Both the position numbers and the translations under genes were made by a program. Below the pieces are notes generated by a model. The model was not told the origin of the DNA, ran no database searches, and was given only the letters and a program-made list of their open reading frames with translations. From NCBI RefSeq assembly GCF_009469605.1, contig NZ_SSXU01000023.1:1-62009 (forward strand): DNA of 62,009 nucleotides, read 5' to 3'. The stretch is from Zoogloea sp. 1C4 (GTDB lineage Bacteria; Pseudomonadota; Gammaproteobacteria; Burkholderiales; Rhodocyclaceae). Shown one piece after another: positions 8,633 to 17,938 of this stretch (positions are counted from its first letter, which is position 1; each line of letters opens with the position of its first letter).

Positions 8633-8875
8633 AATTTAGAGTTTTTCGGTAGGTCGTCGTTTTTGTTTCGTTTTTGACGTTTGTCGATTCGCTCGGCGTA
8701 GGCGGCCAGATGGGCGGTGTAAAACCGGGCGACACGGCCCCGGGCGGGGCGGGCCGGATTTGCGTGACGGAGTTGGCAGCCGGTGGCCCGATTGTTTCCG
8801 GATCCTTCCATTTCGAATTGCCGCGGCGCTTTGTGAGAGACTTGAACGCTCCACGCCGCCCTCCGTTTTTCCATC

Positions 8876-10672
8876 ATGCAATCCCTGACGACCTTCGCCG
8901 CCCTGTTGCTGGCTTCCGTGCTTTTCGTGCCTTTGTTCAAGCGCGCCGGGCTGGGCACGGTGCTGGGCTACCTGGCGGTGGGCATGCTGATCGGCCCCTA
9001 CGGCGTGAAGCTCGTGCGCGATCCGGACAACCTGCTCCACACCGCCGAACTGGGCGTGGTGCTGCTGCTCTTCGTGATCGGGCTGGAACTCAAGCCGTCG
9101 CGGCTGTGGGCGCTGCGCAAGTCGGTGTTCGGGCTGGGGGCGATGCAGCTCTTCGGGGTGGCGGCGGCGTTGGCGGCGGCGGGCTGGTACACGGGTCTGT
9201 CGCTGTCGGCGGCGGCGCTGGTGGGGATCATCCTGGCCCTGTCGTCCACGGCTTTCGTGCTGCCCACCCTCGCCGAGCGGCGCGAGCTATCCACCCGCTA
9301 CGGGCGGGAGGCCTTTGCGATCCTGCTGTTCCAGGATCTGTCGGTGATTCCGCTGCTGGCGCTGATCCCGCTCTTCGGCACCGGCAAGCCCACCGCGCTC
9401 ACCCATCCGGCGGTGGGCCTGGGGCTGCTGGTGGCGGTGGTGGTGGTGGGGCGGCCGCTCCTCGATCTGCTGTTCCGCCATGTGGCGCGGGTCAATAGCC
9501 GGGAGATGTTCACCGCCGCGGCGCTGGTGACCGTGCTGGGGCTGGCGCTGCTGATGCAGGCGGGCGGGCTGTCCATGTCGCTGGGCGCGTTCATCGCCGG
9601 CGTGCTGCTGGCCGATTCGGAGTTCCGCCACGAGCTGGAGGCGTCCATCGCGCCCTTCCAGGGCTTGCTGCTGGGGCTGTTCTTCATGGCGGTGGGGATG
9701 TCCACCAACCTCACCCTGCTGGTGAAGTTTCCGTGGCAGATCATCGGCCTCACCGCCGGGCTGGTGATGATCAAGATTCTGGTGCTGTACGGCCTGCGCC
9801 GGCTGGTGGGTGGGCCCAAGCTGGGTTCGCGGATGCTGGCGCTGGCGCTGGCCCAGGGCGGCGAGTTTGCCTTCGTGCTGTTTGATGCGGCCCAGTCGTT
9901 CAAGGTGCTGGGCGAGGTGCAGGCCGACAAGCTGACTTTGGTGGTGGCCCTGTCGATGGCGGTGTCGCCGCTGCTGCTGATGTTTGGCGACTGGCTGGCC
10001 CGGCGCGAGGCGGGCCGGCGGCCGCCCAAGGCTTACGACCAGATGCCTTCCGAGGCGAGCGACGTGGTGATCGCCGGTTTCGGCCGGGTCGGCCAGGTGG
10101 TGGGCCGGCTGCTGCTGGCGCGAGGTATCGGCTTCACCGCGCTGGATGCCGACGCCGGGCAGGTGGAGACCGTGCGCAAGTTCGGCTTCAAGGTGTTCTA
10201 CGGCGACGCGGCCCATCTCGATCTGCTCCATGCCGCCCAGGTGGGTGAGGCCAAGGTCTTCGTGCTGGCCATCGACGACGTGGAGGCGTCCCTGCGCACC
10301 GCCGAGCTGGTGAAGAAGCATTTCCCCCATGTGCAGATCGTGGCCCGGGCCCGCAACCGCTTCCACGCCAGCCGGCTGATGGACATGGGGATCGAGCGGC
10401 AGATCCGCGAGGCCCTGCCGTCCAGCCTCGAGATGGCCCGGTGGACGCTGGAGCTCCTCCACGAGCCGCCGGCGCTGGTGGATCAGATGGTGACCCGCTT
10501 TGCCCGCCACGACGCCGAGGTGCTGGCCCGTCAGCAGGCCATCGACCACGACGAGGGCAAGCTCATCCAGTCGTCCAAGGAGGCCCGCGACGAGCTCGTG
10601 CAGATCCTCGAGGAAGCCCGCGAGGCCTTTGCGAAGAAGGAGCGTCCGGCCAAGACGGCCGGCAGGGCCTGA
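8876..10672 (+). CDS. KefB/KefC-type monovalent cation:proton antiporter (CPA2)
   Basis: A 598-residue CPA2-family protein. Residues 1-375 form about twelve hydrophobic segments of the Na+/H+ exchanger fold (GYLAVGMLIGPYGV; LGVVLLLFVIGLELKP). From about 395 a TrkA-N/RCK domain begins with a Rossmann fingerprint (VVIAGFGRVGQVVGRLL) that in relatives senses NAD(H) or glutathione adducts. The last 90 residues are charged and helical. Such proteins export K+ during electrophile stress or serve K+/pH homeostasis. The kefB/kefC assignment is not certain, and no ancillary kefF/kefG gene is adjacent. It ends one base from the convergent asparaginase gene. Confidence 0.88.
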   Translation: MQSLTTFAALLLASVLFVPLFKRAGLGTVLGYLAVGMLIGPYGVKLVRDPDNLLHTAELGVVLLLFVIGLELKPSRLWALRKSVFGLGAMQLFGVAAALAAAGWYTGLSLSAAALVGIILALSSTAFVLPTLAERRELSTRYGREAFAILLFQDLSVIPLLALIPLFGTGKPTALTHPAVGLGLLVAVVVVGRPLLDLLFRHVARVNSREMFTAAALVTVLGLALLMQAGGLSMSLGAFIAGVLLADSEFRHELEASIAPFQGLLLGLFFMAVGMSTNLTLLVKFPWQIIGLTAGLVMIKILVLYGLRRLVGGPKLGSRMLALALAQGGEFAFVLFDAAQSFKVLGEVQADKLTLVVALSMAVSPLLLMFGDWLARREAGRRPPKAYDQMPSEASDVVIAGFGRVGQVVGRLLLARGIGFTALDADAGQVETVRKFGFKVFYGDAAHLDLLHAAQVGEAKVFVLAIDDVEASLRTAELVKKHFPHVQIVARARNRFHASRLMDMGIERQIREALPSSLEMARWTLELLHEPPALVDQMVTRFARHDAEVLARQQAIDHDEGKLIQSSKEARDELVQILEEAREAFAKKERPAKTAGRA

Positions 10673-10673
10673 G

Positions 10674-11579
10674 TCAGTCCGCCTCGAAGGGGCGTTTGCT
10701 GGCGAGGGCCAGCATCAGCGCGATGCGGGCCTTGGGCGGCGGCAGGCTGCTGGCGGTGAGCCAGCCTTCGGCGTCGTCGTCGGCGTTGGCGTTGCGGATC
10801 ACCGGGCCGGCGCAGCGGCTGGCCCGGACGATCACCACCCCTTTCTCCCTGGCCCGGCGTAGCGCCGGCAACCATGCCGACGGCACGCTGCCGTGGCCGG
10901 TGAGGGCCAGCACCAGCCCCCTTGCGCCCTCGGCCACGCAGGCGTCGATCAGCCCGGCCGGCGCGCCGGCGTAGCCGGGCAGGATGTCCACCCGCGGCAG
11001 GGCGTCGGCAGCGAGATCGGCAAAGCGGCCGTCCGGGCGGGCGGTGGTCCAGTCGGCGGACGATTCGAAGGCATCCAGCCCGCTGGTGCGGGCTTTCTGC
11101 AGGTGGCGGGCGGTGTGGATGATGGCGTTCATCACCACCAGCACGCCCTTGTCCCGCGCATCCGGGCGGGCGGCGAGGCGCACCGCGGCGAGCAGGTTGG
11201 CCGGGCCGTCGGCCTGGGGGTGGTCTGCCGGGCGCATGGCGCCGGTGAGCACTACCGGCTTGCCGCCGGGCACGGTGAGCTGCAGGAAATACGCGGTTTC
11301 TTCGAGCGTATCGGTGCCGTGGAGGATCACCACCCCATCCGTTGCCGGATCACCCAGCGCGCGGCGCACCGCGGCGAGGATCGTCAGCCAGCCCTCGGGC
11401 GTCATGTCCTTGCTGTCGAGGGCGAGCACCTGCTCGGCGGAGAGATCGAAGGCGTCGAGGCCCGGCACCGCGGCCAGCAGCGCGCCCACGGGGCGCACGC
11501 CGGCCCGGTAGCGGGCGCCGCCGGATTCCGGATCAGCTTCGCCGGCGATGGTGCCGCCGGTGGCGATGAGATGGATCAT
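10674..11579 (-). CDS. L-asparaginase (cytoplasmic type)
   Basis: A 301-residue asparaginase/glutaminase-family protein hydrolysing asparagine to aspartate and ammonia. The nucleophile motif IATGGTIAG (T10) and second motif HGTDTLEET (87-95, T89/D90) are intact, and GAMRP follows. The start MIHLIATGG at 11579 is chosen because family homology begins there; upstream codons translate the repeat array and look non-coding. No signal peptide is seen, so a cytoplasmic enzyme is likely. No clear ribosome site precedes the start. It lies downstream of gltL on the same strand, beyond the array. Confidence 0.88.
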   Translation of the reverse strand: MIHLIATGGTIAGEADPESGGARYRAGVRPVGALLAAVPGLDAFDLSAEQVLALDSKDMTPEGWLTILAAVRRALGDPATDGVVILHGTDTLEETAYFLQLTVPGGKPVVLTGAMRPADHPQADGPANLLAAVRLAARPDARDKGVLVVMNAIIHTARHLQKARTSGLDAFESSADWTTARPDGRFADLAADALPRVDILPGYAGAPAGLIDACVAEGARGLVLALTGHGSVPSAWLPALRRAREKGVVIVRASRCAGPVIRNANADDDAEGWLTASSLPPPKARIALMLALASKRPFEAD

Positions 11580-11666
11580 GGTCGTGGGGCAGGGGTGCGG
11601 GGGATGGCGCCGAGCATGCCACTGGATGCGGCGGGTTTGAAGCCCGGACCTGCGTGTCTGGACCTC

Positions 11667-11948
11667 AGGGGGACGAGTGGACCTTTGAGGTCGGCGTTTG
11701 CAGGTCTGAGGTCCGATGCTGCACCTAAAAGGTGCAAGCGTGGACCTTGGAGGTCCGACCTTGCGGGTCTGAGCTGCATGTGTGCAGGTCTGAGGTCCGG
11801 CATCGGACCTCCAGGGTGCAGGCGTGCCCAAAAAAGATGCGCGCCTGCACCTCAGCGGTCCGACCTCGGATGTCCGAGGTCCGTGGGTGCAGCCTGGAGG
11901 TTCGACGGTGCACCGCTGAGGGGCATGGCCGGACCTTCGAGGGGTACG
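11667..11948. repeat. Array of degenerate 21-bp palindrome-bearing repeats
   Basis: An AGGT-like core recurs every 21 bases in strict register: 11667, 11688, 11709, 11730, 11751, 11772, 11793, 11814, 11835, 11856, 11877, 11898, 11919 and 11940, about 13 units. Many units are small palindromes with an ACCT-N3-AGGT centre, for example GGACCTTGGAGGTCC (11742-11756) and GCACCTAAAAGGTGC (11721-11735). The 17-mer TGCAGGTCTGAGGTCCG occurs exactly twice (11699, 11783). One plus-strand frame reads as heptapeptides mostly ending in Arg, simply because 21 is a multiple of three. It lies between gltL and the asparaginase gene. Function unknown. Confidence 0.85.
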
Positions 11949-11961
11949 CGCGCCCCTTGGG

Positions 11962-12690
11962 TCAGTGTTGCAGGATCTTCGCCAGGAACTGCTGGGCGCG
12001 CTCGGAGCGCGGGTTGGCGAAGAAGGCTTCCTTGGTGTCGTCCTCGACGATGCGGCCGCGGTCCATGAAGATCACCCGGTTGGCCACCTTGCGCGCAAAG
12101 CCCATCTCGTGGGTCACGCACATCATGGTCATGCCTTCCTGGGCGAGCTCGACCATCACGTCGAGCACCTCGTTGATCATCTCCGGGTCGAGGGCCGAAG
12201 TGGGCTCGTCGAAGAGCATGCAGATCGGGTCCATCGACAGGGCGCGGGCGATTGCCACGCGCTGCTGCTGGCCACCCGAGAGCTGGCCGGGGAACTTGTC
12301 GGCGTGGGCCTTGAGGCCGACCCGGTCGAGCAGCCCCACGCCCTTGGCGCGGGCTTCTTCCTTGCTGCGGCCGAGCACCTTCTCCTGGGCGATGGTGAGG
12401 TTCTCGGTGATGCTCATGTGGGGGAACAGCTCGAAGTGCTGGAAGACCATGCCCACCCGGCTGCGCAGCTTGGGCAGGTTGGTTTTCGGGTCGCCCACCG
12501 AGATGCCGTCCACGTGGATGGTGCCGGACTGGAAGGGTTCGAGGCCATTGACGCACTTGATGAGGGTGGATTTGCCCGAGCCGGACGGCCCGCAGACCAC
12601 CACCACCTCGCCCTTGGCGACCCGGGTGCTGCAGTCGGTGAGCACCTGGAAGCTGCCGTAGTGCTTGGAAACCTTGTCGATCGTGATCAT
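11962..12690 (-). CDS. gltL: Glutamate/aspartate ABC transporter ATP-binding protein
   Basis: A 242-residue polar-amino-acid ABC ATPase. Walker [10 protein letters not shown] (about 34-42), Q-loop region [12 protein letters not shown], signature LSGGQQQR, Walker [15 protein letters not shown] and the switch histidine (CVTHEMGFA) are all intact. It powers uptake through the GltJ/GltK channel. It follows gltK by 12 bases and closes the gltI-J-K-L operon; its stop lies only about 15 bases from the 21-bp repeat array. Confidence 0.94.
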   Translation of the reverse strand: MITIDKVSKHYGSFQVLTDCSTRVAKGEVVVVCGPSGSGKSTLIKCVNGLEPFQSGTIHVDGISVGDPKTNLPKLRSRVGMVFQHFELFPHMSITENLTIAQEKVLGRSKEEARAKGVGLLDRVGLKAHADKFPGQLSGGQQQRVAIARALSMDPICMLFDEPTSALDPEMINEVLDVMVELAQEGMTMMCVTHEMGFARKVANRVIFMDRGRIVEDDTKEAFFANPRSERAQQFLAKILQH

Positions 12691-12702
12691 CTGGATTGAG
12701 TC

Positions 12703-13386
12703 CTAAACCGTCGCCATCCGCTTCTGCAGCCGCCGCACCACCTGCGACAGGGAGAAGCACAACACGAAATACACCGCGCCCGCAAAGAGCAGCAGCTCCA
12801 CCAGCCGGCCGTCCCGGTCGCCCACCTTGTAGGCCGCGCCGAAGAAATCGGCCAGCGCCGACACATACACCAGCGAGGTGTCCTGGAACAGCACGATGGC
12901 CTGGGTGAGCAGCAGCGGCACCATGTTGCGGAAGGCCTGGGGCAGCACCACCAGGCGCATCGCCTGGGCGTAGGTCATGCCCAGCGCCGAGGCCGCCGAC
13001 ACCTGGCCCTTGGGCACGCTCTGGATGCCGGCGCGGATGATCTCGGAGTAATAGGCCGACTCGAACAGCGCAAAACCCACCATCGCCGAGGTGAGCCGCA
13101 CGTCGGTGTTGGGGTCGAGGTTCAGGAAACCCTTGAGCAGCTGCGGCACGATCAGGAAGAACCACAGCAGCACCATCACCAGCGGGATCGCCCGGAACAG
13201 GTTGACGTAGCCGGCGGCGAACCACGCCAGCGGCTTGATGGTGCCGAGCCGCATCAGCGCCAGCAGGGTGCCCCACACGATGCCGACGATCACCGCGGTG
13301 ACGGTGATCTCCAGCGACACCTTCATGCCCTCCCACAGGAAGGGCAGGGCGCCGGGGATGGAGGACCAGTCGAATTCGTAGTTCAT
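12703..13386 (-). CDS. gltK: Glutamate/aspartate ABC transporter permease GltK
   Basis: A 227-residue inner-membrane permease of the HisM/GltK family, with about five hydrophobic segments and the EAA-type loop near [27 protein letters not shown] that docks on the ATPase. The ATG at 13386 ([12 protein letters not shown]) follows GAGGAGG at good spacing and is preferred to a start eight codons upstream that would overlap gltJ. It forms a heterodimeric channel with GltJ. Confidence 0.93.
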   Translation of the reverse strand: MNYEFDWSSIPGALPFLWEGMKVSLEITVTAVIVGIVWGTLLALMRLGTIKPLAWFAAGYVNLFRAIPLVMVLLWFFLIVPQLLKGFLNLDPNTDVRLTSAMVGFALFESAYYSEIIRAGIQSVPKGQVSAASALGMTYAQAMRLVVLPQAFRNMVPLLLTQAIVLFQDTSLVYVSALADFFGAAYKVGDRDGRLVELLLFAGAVYFVLCFSLSQVVRRLQKRMATV

Positions 13387-13399
13387 CGCATGTGCCTCC

Positions 13400-14140
13400 T
13401 CATTTTCCACCGATATAGCCGGGCACGCGGGTCCGCGCCTCGACCACTCGCATCAGGCTCATCACCACCACGTTGATGAGGAGGTAGAGCACCGTGACAG
13501 CGATGAAGGATTCGTAGGGCTGGGCGGTGTAATCCACCAGCTGGCGGCCCTGGGCGGCGAGCTCGAGCAGGCCGATGGTGGAGCACACCGCGGAGTTCTT
13601 GAAGATGTTGAGGAACTCGGAGGTGAGCGGCGGCACGATCAGCCGGAAGGCCATCGGCAGCAGCACGTGGCGGTAGGTCTGGCCGAGGGTGAAGCCCAGC
13701 GCGAGCCCGGCGTTCTTCTGGCCGCGGGGCAGGGCGTCGATGCCCGAGCGCACCTGCTCGCACACCCGCGCGCTGGTGAAGAAGGCCAGGCACACCATCG
13801 CCGCGACGAACTGCTGGGTGACGGGATTGAGCTTCTGCTTGAAGGCATCGCCCAGCCCGAAGGGCAGCAGCTCGGGCAGCACGAAATACCAGATGAAGAG
13901 CTGCACCAGCAGCGGGATGTTGCGGAAGACCTCCACGTAAGCGCCGGCGAACCGGGACAGACCCTTGTGGGGCACGGTGCGCAGCACCCCCATCAGGCTG
14001 CCCAGCAACAGGGCGATCACCCACGCCGAGAGGGACAGGGCCACGGTGGTCTGCAGCCCGGCGAGCATCCACCCGAGATAGGTGGTCTCACCGGTCGGCA
14101 CCGGGCTCGAGAAGATGCTCCAGTTCCAGTTGTAGCTCAT
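13400..14140 (-). CDS. gltJ: Glutamate/aspartate ABC transporter permease GltJ
   Basis: A 246-residue membrane permease whose opening [13 protein letters not shown] matches the GltJ family. It has about five hydrophobic spans and the EAA loop ([28 protein letters not shown]). It pairs with GltK and lies between gltI and gltK. No Shine-Dalgarno sequence precedes the ATG: the 14 bases before it come from a C-rich intergenic tract that may pair with an upstream G-rich tract, so translation may be limited or structure-dependent. Confidence 0.93.
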   Translation of the reverse strand: MSYNWNWSIFSSPVPTGETTYLGWMLAGLQTTVALSLSAWVIALLLGSLMGVLRTVPHKGLSRFAGAYVEVFRNIPLLVQLFIWYFVLPELLPFGLGDAFKQKLNPVTQQFVAAMVCLAFFTSARVCEQVRSGIDALPRGQKNAGLALGFTLGQTYRHVLLPMAFRLIVPPLTSEFLNIFKNSAVCSTIGLLELAAQGRQLVDYTAQPYESFIAVTVLYLLINVVVMSLMRVVEARTRVPGYIGGK

Positions 14141-14146
14141 GGCTTG

Positions 14147-14253
14147 GTGGGAAGTGGGAGGTGGAAAGTGGGTAATGGGGAGTGGGCGGTGGGAGGTCGG
14201 GAAGGGGGCTCTGCCCTACTCCCTACTTCCCATCACCCTCTACCCATTTCCCT
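14147..14253 (-). repeat. Purine/pyrimidine asymmetric hairpin element between gltI and gltJ
   Basis: On the plus strand about 60 bases are almost only G and A, with many GGG runs (14147-14208). About 40 C/T-rich bases follow (14211-14253). On the minus-strand transcript the G-rich part comes first and its complement follows, so a long imperfect hairpin spanning the gltI stop and the gltJ start region can form; the GGG runs could alternatively make G-quadruplexes. Such a structure after a binding-protein gene often stabilises the upstream message. Confidence 0.6.
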
Positions 14254-15147
14254 TTACTCGAACGGCTTGTCGTTGGGCGTCTTGTAGAGCTTGAGCATGG
14301 CGTCGGAGAGCGGGAAGTTGAGGTTCAGGCCCTTGGGCGGGATGGGCTGGGTGAACCACTTCTTGTAGATGGCTTCGGCTTCGCCGGAGGTCATGGCCTT
14401 GGCCAGCGCGGTGTCGACCACTTTCTTGAAGCCCGGATCATCCTTGCGCATCATGCAGCCGTAGGCTTCGAAGCTCTGGGGCGTACCGACCACGGCCCAG
14501 TCGCCGGGCTTCTTGGCCTTGGCAAGCTCGCCGTAGAGCAGGGCGTCGTCCATCATGAAGGCGACGGCGCGGCCGGTCTCCAGCGTGAGGAAGGCTTCGC
14601 CGTGATCCTTGGCGGAGATGATGTTCATGCCGAGCTTCTTGTCCTCGTTCATCTTGCGGATGAGGCGCTCGGAAGTGGTGCCGGCGGTGGTCACCACGTT
14701 CTTGCCGGCGAGATCCGGGAAGTCCTTCACGCCGGAATCCTTCTTGGTCATCAGGCGCGTGCCGATGATGAAGATGGTGTTGGAGAAGGCCACCTGGCGG
14801 GCGCGTTCGGTGTTGTTGGTGGTCGAGCCGCACTCGATGTCGATGGTGCCGTTCTGGACGAGGGGGATGCGGTTCTGGGAGGTGACCGGCGTGAGCTTGG
14901 TCTGGATGCTGGCGAGCTTGAGTTCGGTCTTCACGGCGTCGACCACCTTCAGCATCAGCTCCTGGCTGTAGCCCACCACCTGCTGCTTGTCGTCGTAGTA
15001 CGAGAAGGGGATCGAGGATTCCCGGTGGCCGAGGGCGATGGTGCCGGTTTCCTTGATCTTCTTGAGGGTCGGCGACTCCTGAGCCAGCACCGGTTGGGCC
15101 AGCAGGACTGCGGTGGTGACAAGGGCGAGTTTGGAAAGACGGGACAT
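14254..15147 (-). CDS. gltI: Glutamate/aspartate periplasmic-binding protein
   Basis: A 297-residue solute-binding protein (SBP family 3). Signal peptide MSRLSKLALVTTAVLLAQPVLAQ (cleavage about 22/23). The mature protein has the family motifs GTIALGHRESSIPFSYYD and GTIDIECGSTTNNTERA, typical of GltI, which binds glutamate and aspartate in the periplasm and delivers them to GltJK. It is the first gene of the operon and is separated from gltJ by the structured 107-base element, which could give a higher dose of binding protein than of permease. Confidence 0.94.
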   Translation of the reverse strand: MSRLSKLALVTTAVLLAQPVLAQESPTLKKIKETGTIALGHRESSIPFSYYDDKQQVVGYSQELMLKVVDAVKTELKLASIQTKLTPVTSQNRIPLVQNGTIDIECGSTTNNTERARQVAFSNTIFIIGTRLMTKKDSGVKDFPDLAGKNVVTTAGTTSERLIRKMNEDKKLGMNIISAKDHGEAFLTLETGRAVAFMMDDALLYGELAKAKKPGDWAVVGTPQSFEAYGCMMRKDDPGFKKVVDTALAKAMTSGEAEAIYKKWFTQPIPPKGLNLNFPLSDAMLKLYKTPNDKPFE

Positions 15148-15253
15148 GGGCAGTTCCTCCGGTTCGGGATCGAGGGTTCGACAGGCTCGTTCGCACCGAT
15201 TGTGCCCCAGCCGGCGCCCGCTGTGGGCGTCAATTGCAGGCGGGGCGCGGCAT

Positions 15254-15952
15254 TCAGTGGGCGACGAAGCGGGCCACGGGCACGCCGTTTGCGAGCAGGT
15301 CGAGCTGATCGGCGGCCTGGACGCGGTGGGTCGCCCGGGAAAGCGCCTGGAGGAAGGCCGATTCGACCGCCATCTCCGGGCAGGCCATGCGGGTGGTGGC
15401 CAGCGGCAGGATGCTGAGGCCGGTGCCGCCCCAGCTACGGTATTCGCCGCTCATCCGGTTGCAGCCGGTGGTGCCGGTGACCCGGCGCCGCTCGGCGTCG
15501 AACTGGATCGATGGGGTGCGCGGGCCGTCTGGCAGCGTGACGCTGCTGCCGGGCAGGCTTTCAAGGGTCCAGCGCGTGGTGGGCAGGTCGGCCGTGCTGG
15601 GGCAGCCCTGGCCGGGCAGGGCGCGGTCGAAGCGATCGACGACCAGCATCTCGACGCGGCCGCCGTCAGGGCCCGGGCGGGTTTCCAGGTGGCCGGCGAG
15701 ACTCACCGCCAGCGGGGCGGCGGGCTGGTTGCGATGGACGGCGTAGGCCCGCTCCAGCGCCAGATTGGCGCCTTCCTGGGCGACCGGCAGCCGGCGGCCG
15801 TCACTGCAGCGGGTGAATAGGCCGGCATCGGCGAAGTACACGAAGATGCCGGTCTGCACGCCGGCCGGCTTCGCGTGGCTGTCGGGGGCCGCCAGCGCGG
15901 GGGCGCTGGCGGCGAGGCTGGCAAGCAGGGCGATGAAGACAGTGGGGCGCAT
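15254..15952 (-). CDS. Exported META-domain (HslJ-like) protein
   Basis: A 232-residue protein with a signal peptide (MRPTVFIALLASLAASAPALA). The N-terminal half carries a motif of envelope proteins (GIFVYFADAGLFTRCSDGRRLPVA). The C-terminal half is a META/DUF306 domain like HslJ (TGCNRMSGEYRSWGG, LPLATTRMACPEMAVE, FLQAL). The ATG at 15952 follows GGAG. A longer open frame runs upstream, but it is antisense-like read-through of ftsH. Role unknown; HslJ is linked to novobiocin resistance and heat response in E. coli. It lies 29 bases downstream of ftsH on the same strand. Confidence 0.82.
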   Translation of the reverse strand: MRPTVFIALLASLAASAPALAAPDSHAKPAGVQTGIFVYFADAGLFTRCSDGRRLPVAQEGANLALERAYAVHRNQPAAPLAVSLAGHLETRPGPDGGRVEMLVVDRFDRALPGQGCPSTADLPTTRWTLESLPGSSVTLPDGPRTPSIQFDAERRRVTGTTGCNRMSGEYRSWGGTGLSILPLATTRMACPEMAVESAFLQALSRATHRVQAADQLDLLANGVPVARFVAH

Positions 15953-15981
15953 GGCGGGCTCCGGAAGCGGCAAAGCCCCGA

Positions 15982-17802
15982 TTATGCCGCCGTCACCCGC
16001 GCGTGGATCGTCTTGAGGTCGGCTTCGTCGAGGGTTTCGCGGGCCAGCAGGTCGCGGGCGGTTTCTTCGAGGATGGCCTTGCGTTCGGTGAGGATCGCCA
16101 CGCTGCGCTCGAAGGCGTGGGCGACGATCTCGCGCACCGCGCAGTCGATCTCCCGGGCGGTCTCCTCGGAGTAGCTGCGCTCCTGGGGCGGGTTGGCGTT
16201 CTGGCCGAGGAAGTTGCTCTTCTCGGTGTCGTAGGCCACGTTGCCGAGCCCGGCGTGCATGCCGAAGCGCATCACGATGGAGCGGGCGATGCTGGTGACC
16301 TTCTGCAGGTCGTCGGAGGCGCCGGTGGAGACTTCGCCGAAGACGATCTGCTCGGCGGCGCGGCCGCCCAGCAGCACGGCCATCTTGTTCTCCAGCTCGG
16401 CGCGGGTCATCAGGAAGCGGTCCTCGGTGGGGCGCTGGATGGTGTAGCCGAGGGCGCCCACGCCCCGCGGGATGATGCTGATCTTGTGCACCGGGTCGGT
16501 GCCGGGCAGGCCCATCGCCACCAGCGCATGGCCCATCTCGTGGTAGGCGACGACGGTGCGCTCGTGCTCGTTGAGCACGCGGTTCTTCTTCTCGAGGCCG
16601 GCGACGATGCGCTCGACCGCCACGGTGAAGTCTTCCACCGTCACGCCCGTGCCGTTGCGGCGGGTGGCCACCAGCGCGGCTTCGTTGCACAGGTTGGCGA
16701 GGTCGGCGCCGGAGAAACCCGGGGTGAGGGCGGCGACCTTCTCGGCGTCCACGTCCGGGGCGAGGGTGATCTTCTTCATGTGCACCGCGAGGATGGCGAT
16801 GCGGCCTTTCTTGTCGGGGCGATCCACCAGCACCTGGCGGTCGAAGCGGCCGGCGCGCAGCAGCGCCGGGTCGAGCACTTCGGGGCGGTTGGTGGCGGCC
16901 AGCAGCACGAGGCCGGAGGACGAGTCGAAACCGTCAAGCTCGACCAGCAACTGGTTGAGGGTCTGCTCCTTCTCGTCGTGGCCGCCCATCGCGAAGGCGC
17001 CGCGGGCGCGGCCCATGGCGTCGAGTTCGTCGATGAAGATGATCGCCGGGGCCTTGGCGCGGGCCTGCTCGAAGAGGTCGCGCACGCGGGCGGCGCCCAC
17101 GCCGACGAACATCTCGACGAACTCGGAGCCGGAGATCGAGAAGAAGGGCACGCCGGCCTCGCCGGCCACGGCCTTGGCGAGCAGCGTCTTGCCGGTGCCC
17201 GGCGGGCCGACCAGCAGCACGCCCTTGGGCACGCGGCCGCCCAGCCGGCCGTAGGATTTCGGGTCCTTCAGGAAGCCGACGACTTCCTTCAGTTCGTCCT
17301 TGGCCTCATCCACGCCGGCCACGTCGTCGAAGGTGACGCCGGTGTTGGCTTCCACGTACACCTTGGCCTTGCTCTTGCCGAGGTTCATGAAGCCGCCACC
17401 GCCCATGCCCTGCTTGTCGGCGAACTTGCGCATGGCGAACATCCAGATGCCCACGAAGATCACCGCCGGCAGCACCCAGCCGATCACGTCCTTCAGCAGG
17501 GTGTTTTCCACCACGCCGGTGAACTTCACGTCGTACTGGGCGAGATCCTTGGCCAGCGCCGGGTCGACCCGGGTGGTCACGAACTTCTGGCGGCCGTCCT
17601 GCAGCGGGGTCTTGAGGCTGCCCTGGATGGTGTTGTCGGCGATGCTGATCTCGGTGACTTCGCCGGCCTTCACCAGCCGCTGGAACTCGCTGTAGGGCAG
17701 GGGCTCGACGGTGCGCACCTGCACCCACAGGTCGTGCAGGGTGAACACGGCAAACAGGGCGAACACGAAGTACCAGAGGCTGAACTGGGTTTTCTTTTCC
17801 AT
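15982..17802 (-). CDS. ftsH: ATP-dependent zinc metalloprotease FtsH
   Basis: Membrane-anchored AAA+ protease degrading membrane and regulatory proteins. The 606-residue protein has TM1 (about 8-24), a periplasmic domain, TM2 (about 106-123), Walker A GPPGTGKT (199-206), Walker [10 protein letters not shown] (254-262), the second region of homology around 304-322 and the zinc site HEMGH (421-425). The usual FtsH sequence is HEAGH; the Met is unusual but leaves H-E-x-x-H intact. It is not followed by folP/glmM or preceded by rlmE as the main ftsH often is, so it may be a second paralogue. Confidence 0.93.
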   Translation of the reverse strand: MEKKTQFSLWYFVFALFAVFTLHDLWVQVRTVEPLPYSEFQRLVKAGEVTEISIADNTIQGSLKTPLQDGRQKFVTTRVDPALAKDLAQYDVKFTGVVENTLLKDVIGWVLPAVIFVGIWMFAMRKFADKQGMGGGGFMNLGKSKAKVYVEANTGVTFDDVAGVDEAKDELKEVVGFLKDPKSYGRLGGRVPKGVLLVGPPGTGKTLLAKAVAGEAGVPFFSISGSEFVEMFVGVGAARVRDLFEQARAKAPAIIFIDELDAMGRARGAFAMGGHDEKEQTLNQLLVELDGFDSSSGLVLLAATNRPEVLDPALLRAGRFDRQVLVDRPDKKGRIAILAVHMKKITLAPDVDAEKVAALTPGFSGADLANLCNEAALVATRRNGTGVTVEDFTVAVERIVAGLEKKNRVLNEHERTVVAYHEMGHALVAMGLPGTDPVHKISIIPRGVGALGYTIQRPTEDRFLMTRAELENKMAVLLGGRAAEQIVFGEVSTGASDDLQKVTSIARSIVMRFGMHAGLGNVAYDTEKSNFLGQNANPPQERSYSEETAREIDCAVREIVAHAFERSVAILTERKAILEETARDLLARETLDEADLKTIHARVTAA

Positions 17803-17891
17803 GGCAGGGCCGGATGAGACAGGTTTCGATTAGATGAGGCCGGTTCGGCCGGGTTCAAGGCGCGTTGCCGGCCGATGGGGCGTCAAAAAGG

Positions 17892-17918
17892 AAAAAGGCA
17901 CCGCGAGGGTGCCTTTTT
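17892..17918 (-). terminator. Rho-independent terminator after the rhlE-like gene
   Basis: A stem AAAAAGGCACC / GGTGCCTTTTT closes on a short loop (GCGA), giving a run of five T on either strand, so it can act in both directions. It lies about 20 bases beyond the helicase stop and about 90 bases before ftsH, separating the two minus-strand genes. Confidence 0.88.
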
Positions 17919-17938
17919 CTGGGTGCCGAGGGCGGCGA

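Noticed and set aside
11580-11831. N-terminal extension of the asparaginase
   Set aside because: Family homology begins at MIHLIATGG; the upstream codons are repeat-derived.
10893-12068. Plus-strand open frame with heptads ending in Arg over the first repeat array
   Set aside because: Most of it is antisense to the asparaginase and gltL genes; the heptads come from the 21-bp period.
15953-16690. N-terminal extension of the META-domain protein
   Set aside because: It overlaps ftsH on the same strand in another frame; signal peptide and ribosome site place the start at 15952.
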